Positions 26,023-34,933 of a stretch of DNA of 64,000 nt are shown here, piece after piece. Location: assembly GCA_963841635.1 (NCBI GenBank), contig CAWJDO010000003.1:1302001-1366000 (forward strand), in the 5' to 3' direction. Origin of the DNA: DASWZN01 sp963841635 (GTDB lineage Bacteria; Acidobacteriota; Terriglobia; Bryobacterales; Bryobacteraceae). Both the position numbers and the translations under genes were made by a program. Numbering within the stretch: the stretch's first letter is position 1; each line of letters starts with the position of its first letter. The notes below the pieces were generated by a model. That model did no database searches. It saw only the letters and a list, made by a program, of their open reading frames with translations, and was not told where the DNA came from.

Positions 26023-27023
26023 TCAGGGAAGTACCACCACCCTGCCAACCATCCCTAACTGATCGTGGAGAGCGCAGATATAGTTGAAGACGCCCGGTCT
26101 CGTGAAGGTCACCCGGAACTGGGTGATCCCGGGAGCCGCTTGTGCCAGACCGATCCGATCCTGCGGCGCGGCGACGATGAAGCCTGAATTGACGCTGTCG
26201 GTTGGAGAGCCGATGGTGGCGTGTTCGGCCGCATCCGGGTCTACGTGACATTGGACGAAGGCGGATTGGGATTGGCTGGCTCGGTCCCAAACGTGATCGT
26301 GTGCGGCGTGACCGGGTCACAGTTGTGCCACTCGACCGTCTCCCCCACGCGAACTACGATCACCGGCTGCAGAAAGCGCATGATGGACACCGTTTCGCTT
26401 CCACCCGGGGTGGCTGCGACCCCTCCCAGGCCCGCAGTCACCTCATTCGTGGAATCGCGAATCGCCGGCGCATTCTCGACCCGGGAACGACGCAGAGTAA
26501 GAATGGAGGAAGCCAGTTGCAGTAGGTCGCCTCGCCGGGATGCCGCCTCATCGTCGTAGAAACTCTGGTCATGAGGCAGCGTGGACTCGAGATCCAGGAC
26601 ATGGATCGTGCCGGTCATGTTCGCGTGGACCAGGCAAGCCAACTTGAAGTTGCCGGTGGTTGGGAAGTTTACGGTGTAGGTCTGGCCGCTGGTCAATGTG
26701 CCGCTGTTGACACATGCCGAGGCGTCGAAAGCGGACCCATCGGGGGTGCTGCCCGGACAGCCCGCCTGGAAGGTCGGGCGCTTTGCACCGGGCGTCAGGA
26801 AGGTCACGGTATGCATCTCGTCGCTGTCTATCAGCCAGGTGACCGAGTCCCCGACATGGATCCAGAGTTCGTTGGGAAGGAAAGCGAAAGCCTGTCTGTC
26901 TTTGGCTCCGCTCTGCGCTCCCGCGGTGCTCTGCCAGGACTCCGCTTGGGCCGCTCCGGGAGCGGCCAGAATGGCCAGCACGACCAGCCATCGGCCGGTG
27001 GGTGAGAAGGAAAGGGTTGTCAT
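26023..27023 (-). pseudogene. double cupredoxin (plastocyanin-like) protein, frameshifted
   Basis: The first frame has a signal peptide (ILAAPGAAQA) and a cupredoxin domain with DEMHTVTF and a Cys-His-Met set in CLVHANM. A second domain begins with TPHTITFG. A TAG stop follows SSNVT near 26240. Shifting by one base restores DPDAAEHATIGSPTDSVNSG and ends with FNYICALHDQLGMVGRVVVL, the Cys-His-Met end of the second domain, stopping at 26023. Adding one base (ACGTAGAC to ACGGTAGAC) would mend the gene. It may bind two copper ions and act with the adjacent Sco protein. Recent mutation and sequence error cannot be separated here. Confidence 0.75.
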
Positions 27024-27192
27024 GCTGTCAAGAATCTGCGACTCCCTTGGATAGTTCAATGCAGCACGGGTGAAACATTGGTGATGCTGTAATCATCTAA
27101 AAAGCAAAGGCTTACCGGCTGAGGTTATACGGGTTTACTTGTCGACGCGCTGCTGAAGCGGATATACTCGGCAGCAAGGAGGGTTGTTCGGG

Positions 27193-29099
27193 GTGCCAGA
27201 GGCCCGCAGACCTGGGGGTGTTCTGCGTTTCGGAGTCTACCAGTTCGAGCCTGGTAGCGGGGAACTCCGCAAGCGCGGAGTTCGCGTCCGACTGGAGGGG
27301 CAGCCCATCGCCGTGCTCGAGATATTGTTGGAGCGTCCGGGCGAGTTGATCACGCGCGAAGAACTGGAGAAGAAACTCTGGCGGCCGATACTTTTGTAGA
27401 TTTCGAACACAGCCTGAACGCGGCAGTCAGGCGCTTGCGCGTGGCGCTGAACGATTCCGCCGGCACGCCTCGTTATATCGAGACTCTCGCGCGCCGCGGG
27501 TATCGCTTCGTGGCCCCGGTTTCCGCGGACGCCGGCCGTGAAAGCGTCGCCTGCGCCGGGGAGTTGGCCGCCCGGTCGCCCCGGCGTTCGCTGGTTGCCT
27601 CGCTGCTGGCGGTTGGTCTCGCGATCGGGCTGACGGCATGGGGTTGGCGCGCAGTGGGGCGCAAAACCGTGGACCTTGCTGCTCCGGCTGCCGTTCGTTC
27701 GATTGCGGTGCTCCCGCTCGAGAACCTGACCGGCGACCCGTCTCAGGAGTATTTTGCCGATGGAATGACCGAGGCGCTGATCACGGATCTGGCGCAGATC
27801 GGCGCCCTGCGCGTGATCTCGCGGACTTCGGTGATGCGCTTCAAGCAATCGCGGCTGCCTCTGCCCGAGATCGCCCGCGAACTCGGCGTGGACGGCATCG
27901 TCGAAGGTTCGGTGGTGCGCTCGGGAAACCGCGTCCGTATCAGCGGCCAGTTGATTCTGGCTGCCACCGATCGCCACCTCTGGGCACACAGTTACGAAAA
28001 GGATCTGAGCGACATTGTGACTTTGCAGGGCGAAGTCGCGCAGGCGATTGCCACCCAGGTCCAGGCCGCCATTACCCGGCAGCAGCGTTTGCGCCTCGCG
28101 ACAGCGCAGCCCGTAAACCGCGACGCTTACGACCTCTACCTCCGAGGACTTTATCACTGGAACCAATACAGTCCGGCGGGTACACGGGATGCAATTGCGT
28201 GCTTCCGGCAAGCTCTCCAAAAGGACCCAGGGCTTGCCGTGGCTTACGCGGGTCTGGCGATCGCCTATGACCTGGGCACCCTCAGCGCCGGCTCCCCTCC
28301 CCAGGAAGCATTTCCGTTGGCGAAGGCCGCGGCTACGAGGGCCCTTCAACTCGATCCGCTTCTTTCGGACGCGCACACCGCGCTGGCGATAGAAGAATCG
28401 GTTTACGAATTCGATCGCGCGGCAGCGGAAAAAGAGTTCCTTCGGGCAATTGAGCTGAACCCCAATTCCGCGCTCGCTCGCCGCTCCTATGCCAGTTCGT
28501 ATCTCAAGTGCATGGGCCGCTATCAAGAGGCTTTGGCCGAAGCGAAAAGGGCGGTGCAACTCGATCCGTTCTCGCTGCCCATGAACGATTTCCTTGCTTT
28601 GATGTATATGTTCGCGGGCGACAACAACCGTTCCGTGGACCAGTTTCGCCGTGTCGTGGAACTCGATCCGAATCATGGAAGGACGCGTTTGCTTTTCGCG
28701 GTCCTTCTGGCCCGCATGGCGCGCTACGGCGAGGCCGTTGAAGAATATCAGAAAGGCGAAATCCTTTCCGGTACTCCTCCGGAGCAGGCGGCGCGGCATG
28801 CCGTAGCGTTGCGAAAGGCTGCCGCAACCGGCAGGACGAGCGACTTCTGGCGAGGCTACCTTAAGCTAGCCATGGAAGGCATCAAGCAGCCGGACCAGTC
28901 GTGGTTCGGCCCATATCATATTGCCGAGATCTACGCGCAACTCGATAACAAGAACAAGGCTTTCGAGTGGTTGGAGAAGGCATACGGGGAACGAGAGGGT
29001 ATTCAGATGAGCGCTCTAAACTGCAACCCCGCCTTCGGGAGTCTTCATGGAGATCCCCGATTCGCCGATCTGTTGCGGCGTATGAATCTGCGGGAATGA
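27193..29099 (+). pseudogene. winged-helix/TolB-like/TPR regulator, frameshifted
   Basis: GTG 27193 lies behind AAGGAGGG; a TTG at 27184 is too close to it. The OmpR-type winged helix begins with LRFGVYQFEPGSGELRK and continues LLERPGELITREELEKKLW, then meets TAG near 27397. In the next frame it continues DTFVDFEHSLNAAVRRLRVA and ends the domain with RYIETLARRGYRF. One missing base near 27382 explains this. Then come one membrane segment, a TolB-like domain (SIAVLPLENLTGDPSQEYFA) and TPR repeats to the end. Such CadC-like regulators are frequent in Acidobacteriota. The signal is unknown. Confidence 0.8.
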
Positions 29100-29251
29100 A
29101 CGGTCCAGATCAGCGCTTGGGAGGCGCGGGCGGACACTGCTCGCGTTGCGGTGGTGGCGAGCCCGTGGCTGGGCACGGCCAGGCGGCACAAGGCCCGTCT
29201 CGGATCAAGCTGAAGCCCTCCCTGCGGCAGCCGCACCCCGGTGTAATGCCT

Positions 29252-29270
29252 TTCGATTCCGTCCCTGGCC
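29252..29270 (+). repeat. putative attR: copy of the tRNA-Phe 3' end
   Basis: An exact 19-base copy of bases 20993-21011. No other tRNA sequence lies upstream of it, so it is not part of a tRNA gene. It closes an 8.3-kb segment. The ~190 bases before it, after the TPR gene, contain nothing else I can name. Confidence 0.7.
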
Positions 29271-29293
29271 CACCTTTCCAAATAGAATAGGCC

Positions 29294-29547
29294 ATGGTCA
29301 AGGTGCTCGACACAGGCGAACTCGGCAACAATCTGCCCAGCCAGCGCTGGGCGCATTCCGCGATCGCCAAATCGACACTCATCGTCTATTTCAAAGGAGA
29401 CCGGGGCGACCACCTCTTGATGTTCAGGAGCCCGATAAAGTTCGCCAGGATCTTCAGAAGTTCATGGAACGCCAATGCCCCGTCTCCGAAGTTCGGTTCG
29501 TAACCGAGCCGCGAGCGGTGCAAAAGGATTTCAGAGAAGTATCATGA
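29294..29547 (+). pseudogene. small unknown gene, probably frameshifted
   Basis: The first frame starts MVKVLDTGELGNNLPSQRWA and reads YFKGDRGDHLL. Near 29417 the protein-like text moves to the next frame (DVQEPDKVRQDLQKFMERQC, then SEVRFVTEPRAVQKDF) and stops at 29547. Together they would make about 84 residues. I do not recognise the family. It lies just outside the island, 14 bases before the kinase gene. Confidence 0.4.
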
Positions 29548-29561
29548 AGAGGCGCTGACGA

Positions 29562-31046
29562 TTGCCAACACAATCCATGGATGTTCTCAAACAGCTCTTC
29601 GAGCGGCATTTTCGCCTTCCTGTGGAGCGAGTACAACCCTTGCAGGGCGGGCTCGGTGGGTCAGGTCGCAACATCCTTCGGCTCGCCCATCGGGATCTGA
29701 GCGCCGTCGGGATCCTGTATGACGTGCGCCGGGAGAACGTCGCTTTCCTCGACTTCTCGCGGCACTTCCGCGCTCGTGGCCTGCCTGTACCGGAGATCTA
29801 CGGATCCGAACTCGATGCGGGCGCCTACCTCGAAGAAGACCTCGGCGACGTCACGCTGTTTCAGTTTCTCTCCGAAAACAGGGCCGGAGACCACGTCGCA
29901 CCCGAGGTGGTGGACGCTTACCGTAACGTGGTGGCGCACCTCCCCCGCTTCCAGATCGAGGCCTCGCGGGACCTGAACTACAAAGTCTGTTATCCGCGCT
30001 CCAGCTTTGACGGCCAGTCGATTGCCTGGGACCTGAACTACTTCAAATACTACTTTCTCAAGCTGGCGGGAATTCCCTTCAGCGAGCAGGAGCTGGAGAA
30101 TGATTTCCGCCGCCTGACCAGGTTTCTGCTCACCGCCAGCCGCGACCATTTTCTCTATCGCGACTTCCAGTCGCGCAACGTCATGCTGCGCAACGGCCAG
30201 CCATTTTTTTTGGACTATCAGGGCGGCCGCAAAGGCGCGCTGCACTACGATATTGCCTCCCTGCTCTACGACGCCAAGGCCGACCTGCCGCCCGCCTTGC
30301 GCCAGCAACTGCTCGATCACTACCTTGCATCTCTCGCCCCGTTCGTCTCGCTGACCGGGGAGGAGTTCATGCGCCATTACTACGCCTTTGTCTACGTGCG
30401 AATCATGCAGGCGATGGGGGCGTATGGGTTCCGCGGCTTCTACGAGCGAAAGCCGCATTTCCTGCAGAGCGTGCCCTTTGCGCTGAAGAACCTGCGCTGG
30501 CTGCTCGAGCACGTACGGTTGCCCATCGCCCTGCCCGCGCTCCTGGGCGCCTTTGAGTACATGATCGCGTCAGGCCGGCTGCGGCGCCTGATCGCGTCGC
30601 AAGAGTCCGCGGAATCCGTTCCGGAGCCTGCCTCGCGCCGCGCCACCCTGGCGTTGACGATCTTCAGCTTTTCGTTTCACCAAAGCGCCGCGCTGAAGGA
30701 CGAGAGCGGGAACGGCGGCGGATTCGTTTTTGACGCCCGCGCGCTGCCGAATCCAGGCCGCGAAGAGCGCTTCAAATCTCTCACCGGCAAAGACCCGGCG
30801 GTAGTGGAATACCTGGGCGCGCAGGCAACCGTGCACGAGTTCCTGGCGAGTTCCACGTCGCTGGTCGAAGCGAGCGTGAAGAACTACCAGGAGCGCGGCT
30901 TCAACAGCTTGATGGTGGGGTTTGGCTGCACCGGCGGCCAGCACCGCTCCGTCTACCTCGCCGAGGCTCTGGCCCGGCATTTCCGCGGCCGGCCGGGATT
31001 GGACGTGTTGGTGCGGCACGTGGAAATGGAGAAGCTGGGTAAATGA
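29562..31046 (+). CDS. amgK: AmgK-like sugar kinase fused to a RapZ C-terminal domain
   Basis: A 494-residue protein; the start is TTG 29562 behind AAGAGG, or ATG 29577. Residues ~1-330 are an aminoglycoside phosphotransferase-type kinase: YLEEDLGDVTL near residue 90, catalytic FLYRDFQSRNVML, and FFLDYQGGRKGALHYDIASL. AmgK phosphorylates N-acetylmuramate (or GlcNAc) at C1 for cell-wall recycling. After a Ser/Pro linker, residues ~365-494 match the RapZ C-terminal domain: FVFDARALPNPGREERFKSL and FGCTGGQHRSVYLAEAL. The next gene is a MurU-like nucleotidyltransferase, the following step in the same pathway, which supports the kinase call. Confidence 0.8.
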   Translation: MPTQSMDVLKQLFERHFRLPVERVQPLQGGLGGSGRNILRLAHRDLSAVGILYDVRRENVAFLDFSRHFRARGLPVPEIYGSELDAGAYLEEDLGDVTLFQFLSENRAGDHVAPEVVDAYRNVVAHLPRFQIEASRDLNYKVCYPRSSFDGQSIAWDLNYFKYYFLKLAGIPFSEQELENDFRRLTRFLLTASRDHFLYRDFQSRNVMLRNGQPFFLDYQGGRKGALHYDIASLLYDAKADLPPALRQQLLDHYLASLAPFVSLTGEEFMRHYYAFVYVRIMQAMGAYGFRGFYERKPHFLQSVPFALKNLRWLLEHVRLPIALPALLGAFEYMIASGRLRRLIASQESAESVPEPASRRATLALTIFSFSFHQSAALKDESGNGGGFVFDARALPNPGREERFKSLTGKDPAVVEYLGAQATVHEFLASSTSLVEASVKNYQERGFNSLMVGFGCTGGQHRSVYLAEALARHFRGRPGLDVLVRHVEMEKLGK

Positions 31047-31070
31047 AAGCGAAGCTGGGTAAATGAAGGC
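31031..31070 (+). repeat. 20-bp tandem duplication at a gene junction
   Basis: GAAGCTGGGTAAATGAAAGC is followed directly by GAAGCTGGGTAAATGAAGGC (one mismatch). Each copy contains a stop/start overlap (AAATGA). The kinase ends in the first copy and the nucleotidyltransferase begins in the second. An ATG in the first copy could also open a seven-codon frame, MKAKLGK. Confidence 0.9.
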
Positions 31071-31809
31071 GATGATCCTGGCCGCCGGGCTGGGCACGCG
31101 GTTGCGCCCCCTGACCAACGACCGGCCCAAGGCGCTGGTCGAGGTGGCCGGACGCACGCTGCTCGAGATCGCCATCGCACGCCTCCGGGAATTCGGAGTA
31201 AGTGAAGTCATAGTCAACGTGCACCATTTTGCCGAAATGGTAACTGACTATTTGCGCCACAAGAATAACTTCGGGATGCGGATCGAGATATCCGAGGAGG
31301 CCAGCCTCCTCGATACCGGCGGCGGCTTGAAGAAGGCGGCGTGGTTCTTTCGCGAAGAGGGCCCGGGGGCGGCGCCGTTCATTCTGCACAATGTGGACGT
31401 GATCAGCACCATCGATCTGCGCCGAATGCTCGACTTCCACGCCGGGAACCAGGCGCTGGCCACGCTGGCGGTAGAGCAGCGCCAGACTTCCCGCTATCTG
31501 TTGTTCGACCAGCAAATGCGCCTTTGCGGGCGCCGCCTGGTCAAAGAGCGGACCACGGAACTGGTGAGACCGTCACCGCGGTTCGAGGAACGGGCGTTCT
31601 CCGGAATTCACGTCATCTCGCCGCGCCTCCTGGAACTGATGAGCGAAGAAGGGGCGTTCTCCATCGTCCAGTCGTATCTGCGGCTGGCCGGCGAAGGAGA
31701 GAGCATTGTGGCTTATCGCGCCGATGGCGCTTACTGGCGCGACGTGGGCACGACGGAAAGCCTCGCGCGCGCCACTGAGGATTGGAAGCGAGCCGGACAG
31801 AGCCCGTAA
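31063..31809 (+). CDS. murU: MurU-like sugar-1-phosphate nucleotidyltransferase
   Basis: A 248-residue protein. MILAAGLGTRLRPLTNDRPK is the NTP-transferase signature loop with the conserved lysine, VNVHHFAEMV follows, and FILHNVDVIS holds the metal-binding Asp. GAYWRDVGTTESL is the usual C-terminal sugar-binding segment. MurU makes UDP-MurNAc from MurNAc-1-phosphate, bypassing de novo synthesis and giving intrinsic fosfomycin tolerance in pseudomonads. The pairing with the AmgK-like kinase makes that role likely; a general glucose- or mannose-1-phosphate activity is the alternative. Confidence 0.8.
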   Translation: MKAMILAAGLGTRLRPLTNDRPKALVEVAGRTLLEIAIARLREFGVSEVIVNVHHFAEMVTDYLRHKNNFGMRIEISEEASLLDTGGGLKKAAWFFREEGPGAAPFILHNVDVISTIDLRRMLDFHAGNQALATLAVEQRQTSRYLLFDQQMRLCGRRLVKERTTELVRPSPRFEERAFSGIHVISPRLLELMSEEGAFSIVQSYLRLAGEGESIVAYRADGAYWRDVGTTESLARATEDWKRAGQSP

Positions 31810-31854
31810 TCGTCGGGCCCCAGAACCGCCGCGACCTCTCCGGTCGCCGGCCCC

Positions 31855-32256
31855 TCACTCCCCGGACGACTTCGAATGCGGCTGAATGCCGCGTGCGATC
31901 AAACCGAGCCCGCCTACCAGCAGCACCAGCATCACGAGCGTGTTGAAAAGACTTGTCGGCCGGAAATAGATGTGCAGGTTGGCCAGGACCCCTGCAAGAA
32001 TAAACAGCGCGCCCGCGATTGTCAGTATCCACCCGAGAATGCTTCGGCCACGCCAAAACAGCAACCCAATCCCGAATAGCATTGGCAGAAGAGTGATGCC
32101 GAAAGCATTTTCTCCATAGAAATTCCAGTAGGAACCCACCACCGTCACCTGATTGATCAGCAGGTATCCCCCAATACACGCCATGATGCAGCCCAGCAGA
32201 AAATGGCCCAGACCTCCGGGCGTCCCGCCCGCGTCTTTGAAAGATCGGTTCTCCAT
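31855..32256 (-). CDS. membrane protein, four hydrophobic segments
   Basis: A 133-residue protein from ATG 32256. Hydrophobic stretches start near LGHFLLGCIMACIGG, AFGITLLPMLFGIG, GWILTIAGALFILAG and LVMLVLLVGGLGL. The hydrophilic N-terminus (RSFKDAGGTPGG) and the layout match small conserved proteins of Bryobacterales-like genomes. No function can be assigned. Confidence 0.6.
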   Translation of the reverse strand: MENRSFKDAGGTPGGLGHFLLGCIMACIGGYLLINQVTVVGSYWNFYGENAFGITLLPMLFGIGLLFWRGRSILGWILTIAGALFILAGVLANLHIYFRPTSLFNTLVMLVLLVGGLGLIARGIQPHSKSSGE

Positions 32257-32348
32257 GCGCCGAAGTATATCAGGTGCGGAAATCCCCGGGTGTACCGGCC
32301 TTGACACAAGCCCGCAAAGCGAGGGAATCCGAGCGTAGTGGTACTCCC

Positions 32349-32543
32349 GACCGAGCCGCGACCGCAAGGGAGCGGTGTTTGAGGTACCTTCGCCTGCTAC
32401 GGCGCGCGCTTGCACGGCGACGAATTGGGATCGGTGGATCGGCATCACAATTCGGTTGGCAGCCGGCTGTTGGGGCCCGATGCTTCGCCGTGGAAGGGCC
32501 TTGCGACGACGCACGGTCCGCTCCCTTGCGGTCGCGGCTCGGT
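32349..32543. repeat. inverted pair of family A repeats
   Basis: A variant copy CCGAGCCGCGACCGCAAGGG at 32349-32375 and its inverse CCCTTGCGGTCGCGGCTCGG at 32515-32543 enclose about 140 bases with no gene. The gap between 32257 and 32574 holds only this structure. Confidence 0.75.
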
Positions 32544-32574
32544 AACGAACGTTCAGTGGTTTCCCCGCCGGCGC

Positions 32575-33060
32575 TTACTCGAACTCTTTGACCGCGGCGG
32601 GCTGATCGGCGCCCAGCCGGCCGGCAGTGATCGGGGCGAGGAAGTAGTTTTCTCCCAGGACCGGCGCGCCGGCCAGCCGGCGCAACATCGAAATCTGTCC
32701 GACGTGCGTCAGGGCATCGGCGATTGGGCCCTGGAACAGTTTCTCGGGGGAGCATTCGAGTGGGAGGTCGGACTCCAGCAAGGCGCCAAAAGCCTCCAGG
32801 GCCGCGAAGAACCGCTGCGTTCCCTGGGTCCAGTCGATCGGCTCCGAATCGTGCCACTTGTGCTCGCCCTTGGCCAGACCGAGGGCCCAATCCAGAAGGT
32901 CGCCCATGTGGGCCAGGATCTCCCCAGGGGTACGGCTCCCGTCTGCGACACGAAAGCCGGCAAACCCCTCCGGCGCGCCGCGCACGGCTTTGGCACCGCG
33001 GTATGCGAGGGTGGCGAGGGTATGCCGCAGCATGGCCCGCGCAGGATCGACTTGGCCCAT
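32575..33060 (-). CDS. DinB-like four-helix protein
   Basis: A 161-residue protein. ILAHMGDLLDWALGLA in the first half and ADALTHVGQISMLRRLAG in the second carry the histidines that form the metal site of DinB/YfiT-like bundles. Family members are stress-induced thiol transferases or hydrolases; the exact role is unknown. The length is normal. No partner gene is evident. Confidence 0.75.
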   Translation of the reverse strand: MGQVDPARAMLRHTLATLAYRGAKAVRGAPEGFAGFRVADGSRTPGEILAHMGDLLDWALGLAKGEHKWHDSEPIDWTQGTQRFFAALEAFGALLESDLPLECSPEKLFQGPIADALTHVGQISMLRRLAGAPVLGENYFLAPITAGRLGADQPAAVKEFE

Positions 33061-33117
33061 GAACCTCAGGTTAGCGCGACCGCGCGGAGGGTGCCGCGCG
33101 GCTCGGCGATCGCGTAC

Positions 33118-34332
33118 CTACCGCGCGAGCGCCGACTGCGACTGCGCTCGAGCCATATCCTCGACATGGCTGATCTGCTGCTTGATCTTCTCGCTGTCGG
33201 GAGTGTTTGGCGCGCGCTGTATATACCCTCTCAGCAGAGTCAAGGAGCCGTCGTAGTCATGCCGGTCCGCGAGAATGAGCCCCAGCACGTATTCCGCCCG
33301 CGGAAGTTGGTGGCGGATGTCCACCTTGATGCATGTCCGCGCGCTCTTCTCCGCCAGGTCCAGCTTGCCCAGTCCCGCGTTGGCGATGGCATTGAAGAGA
33401 AATGCCAGCGGATAGTCCACCGGATCGAGCTTCGTCAGGGCCGAGGTCACCTCCACCGTCTCCAGCCAGTTCCTTTCTTCGAACGCCATCACCGAAAGGG
33501 GGAAATATGGCCCCAGGAACCGGCGATCGGCCTCCATGGACTTGCGGAACGCCTCGCGAGCCCGAACTCTGTCACCCTGGCGTTGGCGCGCGTTGCCCAA
33601 CTCGTACCAGGCCGCCGCGTATTTCGGGAACAGGGCGATAGCCTTCTCGAAATCGGCCTGCGCGACGGGCCATTTCTTCTGCCTCTCCGCGTCCATTCCT
33701 TTGTCGTAGAGTTTCTTGGCCTCTCGCGGTGCGTCGAGGCTGGTGGCGCTGACGCTGGTACCCTCCACGTTGCCCAGCCGGTGCAGAACGATGCTGCCCA
33801 CGTCCGGGTTGTCCATGTACCTCCGGTTACCCAACTCCACGGTGTCGGAGCGGTAGCCGGGCAAGGCCGCCTCGAGCTGGCAACCGGCGAGCTGGCGGTT
33901 GTTCATGGAGCCAAACAACCGGCCCTCCGTGCTGGAGCCTCCGATGGGCGTCATGAGGGCCACCCGTTGTTCTTCGCCGCTGTCTTCGCTGGCATCCGGT
34001 ACCACTTCCGATTTCTGGCCCATCTGGAAGCTGAACCGGCCCTTGGAGTCCGTGACGCCCATGGGCTTGGTGGCGCCGGCGCAGACGCGCTGAATCGTGA
34101 TGTTCGCCGGCGTGGCGCTGCCATCGTCCATCAGCACCTTCCCGCTCAGAAACCAGCCGCGCTCGACAACGTCTCCGCGGTCCCCGGGCTGCACCAGGGC
34201 GCCGGAACCGTCAGGCGAAGCGCCGCTTGTGGTGGCCGTAGTCATGGCGCGGAGCTGCGCCAAGGCCGCCTGCTGCGAAATCGAGCCGATTACAAGGCCC
34301 GTTACGGTGAGGAAATAACGTAGATGCTGCAT
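33118..34332 (-). CDS. exported TPR protein with a carboxypeptidase-regulatory-like domain
   Basis: A 404-residue protein from ATG 34332, behind a GGGGGGAGAG site. The signal peptide ends near QQAALAQ. Residues ~50-175 (SGKVLMDDGSATPANITIQR ... GVTDSKGRFSF) look like a carboxypeptidase-regulatory-like beta-sandwich. Residues ~195-390 contain TPR units (AQADFEKAIALFPKYAAAWY, RAREAFRKSMEADRRF). The family is common in Acidobacteriota and probably acts in protein-protein contacts in the periplasm. Confidence 0.75.
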   Translation of the reverse strand: MQHLRYFLTVTGLVIGSISQQAALAQLRAMTTATTSGASPDGSGALVQPGDRGDVVERGWFLSGKVLMDDGSATPANITIQRVCAGATKPMGVTDSKGRFSFQMGQKSEVVPDASEDSGEEQRVALMTPIGGSSTEGRLFGSMNNRQLAGCQLEAALPGYRSDTVELGNRRYMDNPDVGSIVLHRLGNVEGTSVSATSLDAPREAKKLYDKGMDAERQKKWPVAQADFEKAIALFPKYAAAWYELGNARQRQGDRVRAREAFRKSMEADRRFLGPYFPLSVMAFEERNWLETVEVTSALTKLDPVDYPLAFLFNAIANAGLGKLDLAEKSARTCIKVDIRHQLPRAEYVLGLILADRHDYDGSLTLLRGYIQRAPNTPDSEKIKQQISHVEDMARAQSQSALAR

Positions 34333-34436
34333 CGCTCTCCCCCCTGCTGGCTTCATTATGCCACCTCGCGCCGGCGACGGACAGCTGGACGTCACCTGCT
34401 TTGGCTATTGGATGACGGGTCTTGACAGAATGGTCC

Positions 34437-34880
34437 TTAATTCTTCTTCAGGTGAGCCGAACATGGCGCGCACCCCCCCCACTTGGGGAGGTAGTAGACG
34501 GTCGCGCCGAACGGTGTGGCGGGAGAGAAGCGGACCCGCACCATGCGGCGACGGTACCACCAGACGGATTCCACCGCCTCCACTTGCGCGAAGGGAACAC
34601 GCGTCTCACGCCAGTAGTTCGCCACGACAAGGTCAGTGCCGGCGTAGCCCACGCGTTGGATTCGCGCCGATATCCACAGTATGAAAACGGTGGCGCCGAC
34701 AACCAGCACAGCGAACCAGCGAAAGCCGGGCGCAATCGAGATGTGGCCGTTGCGGATCAGAGCCGCCAGGATCAAGCCTGCCAGAAGGCTCAGCCACAGA
34801 GCCGGAAACAGAAGCTTATTGAGGAAGGTCACCACCGTTCCGGACACCCAGATCGGAGAATCCGCGTCCTTGTTTGGCAC
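34437..34880 (-). CDS. membrane protein with PH-like tail
   Basis: A 147-residue protein. Two hydrophobic segments (FPALWLSLLAGLILAALI and RWFAVLVVGATVFILWIS) are followed by a beta-rich tail (RVPFAQVEAVESVWWYRRRM). That order resembles small bacterial PH-like membrane proteins. A run of eight C bases falls near its 3' end, so the last ~12 residues are uncertain. Confidence 0.55.
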   Translation of the reverse strand: MPNKDADSPIWVSGTVVTFLNKLLFPALWLSLLAGLILAALIRNGHISIAPGFRWFAVLVVGATVFILWISARIQRVGYAGTDLVVANYWRETRVPFAQVEAVESVWWYRRRMVRVRFSPATPFGATVYYLPKWGGCAPCSAHLKKN

Positions 34881-34933
34881 CTACACAGAGTACACCAGGA
34901 AACATACGGCTGGAAGGGCTCGTAGGGGAGAGT

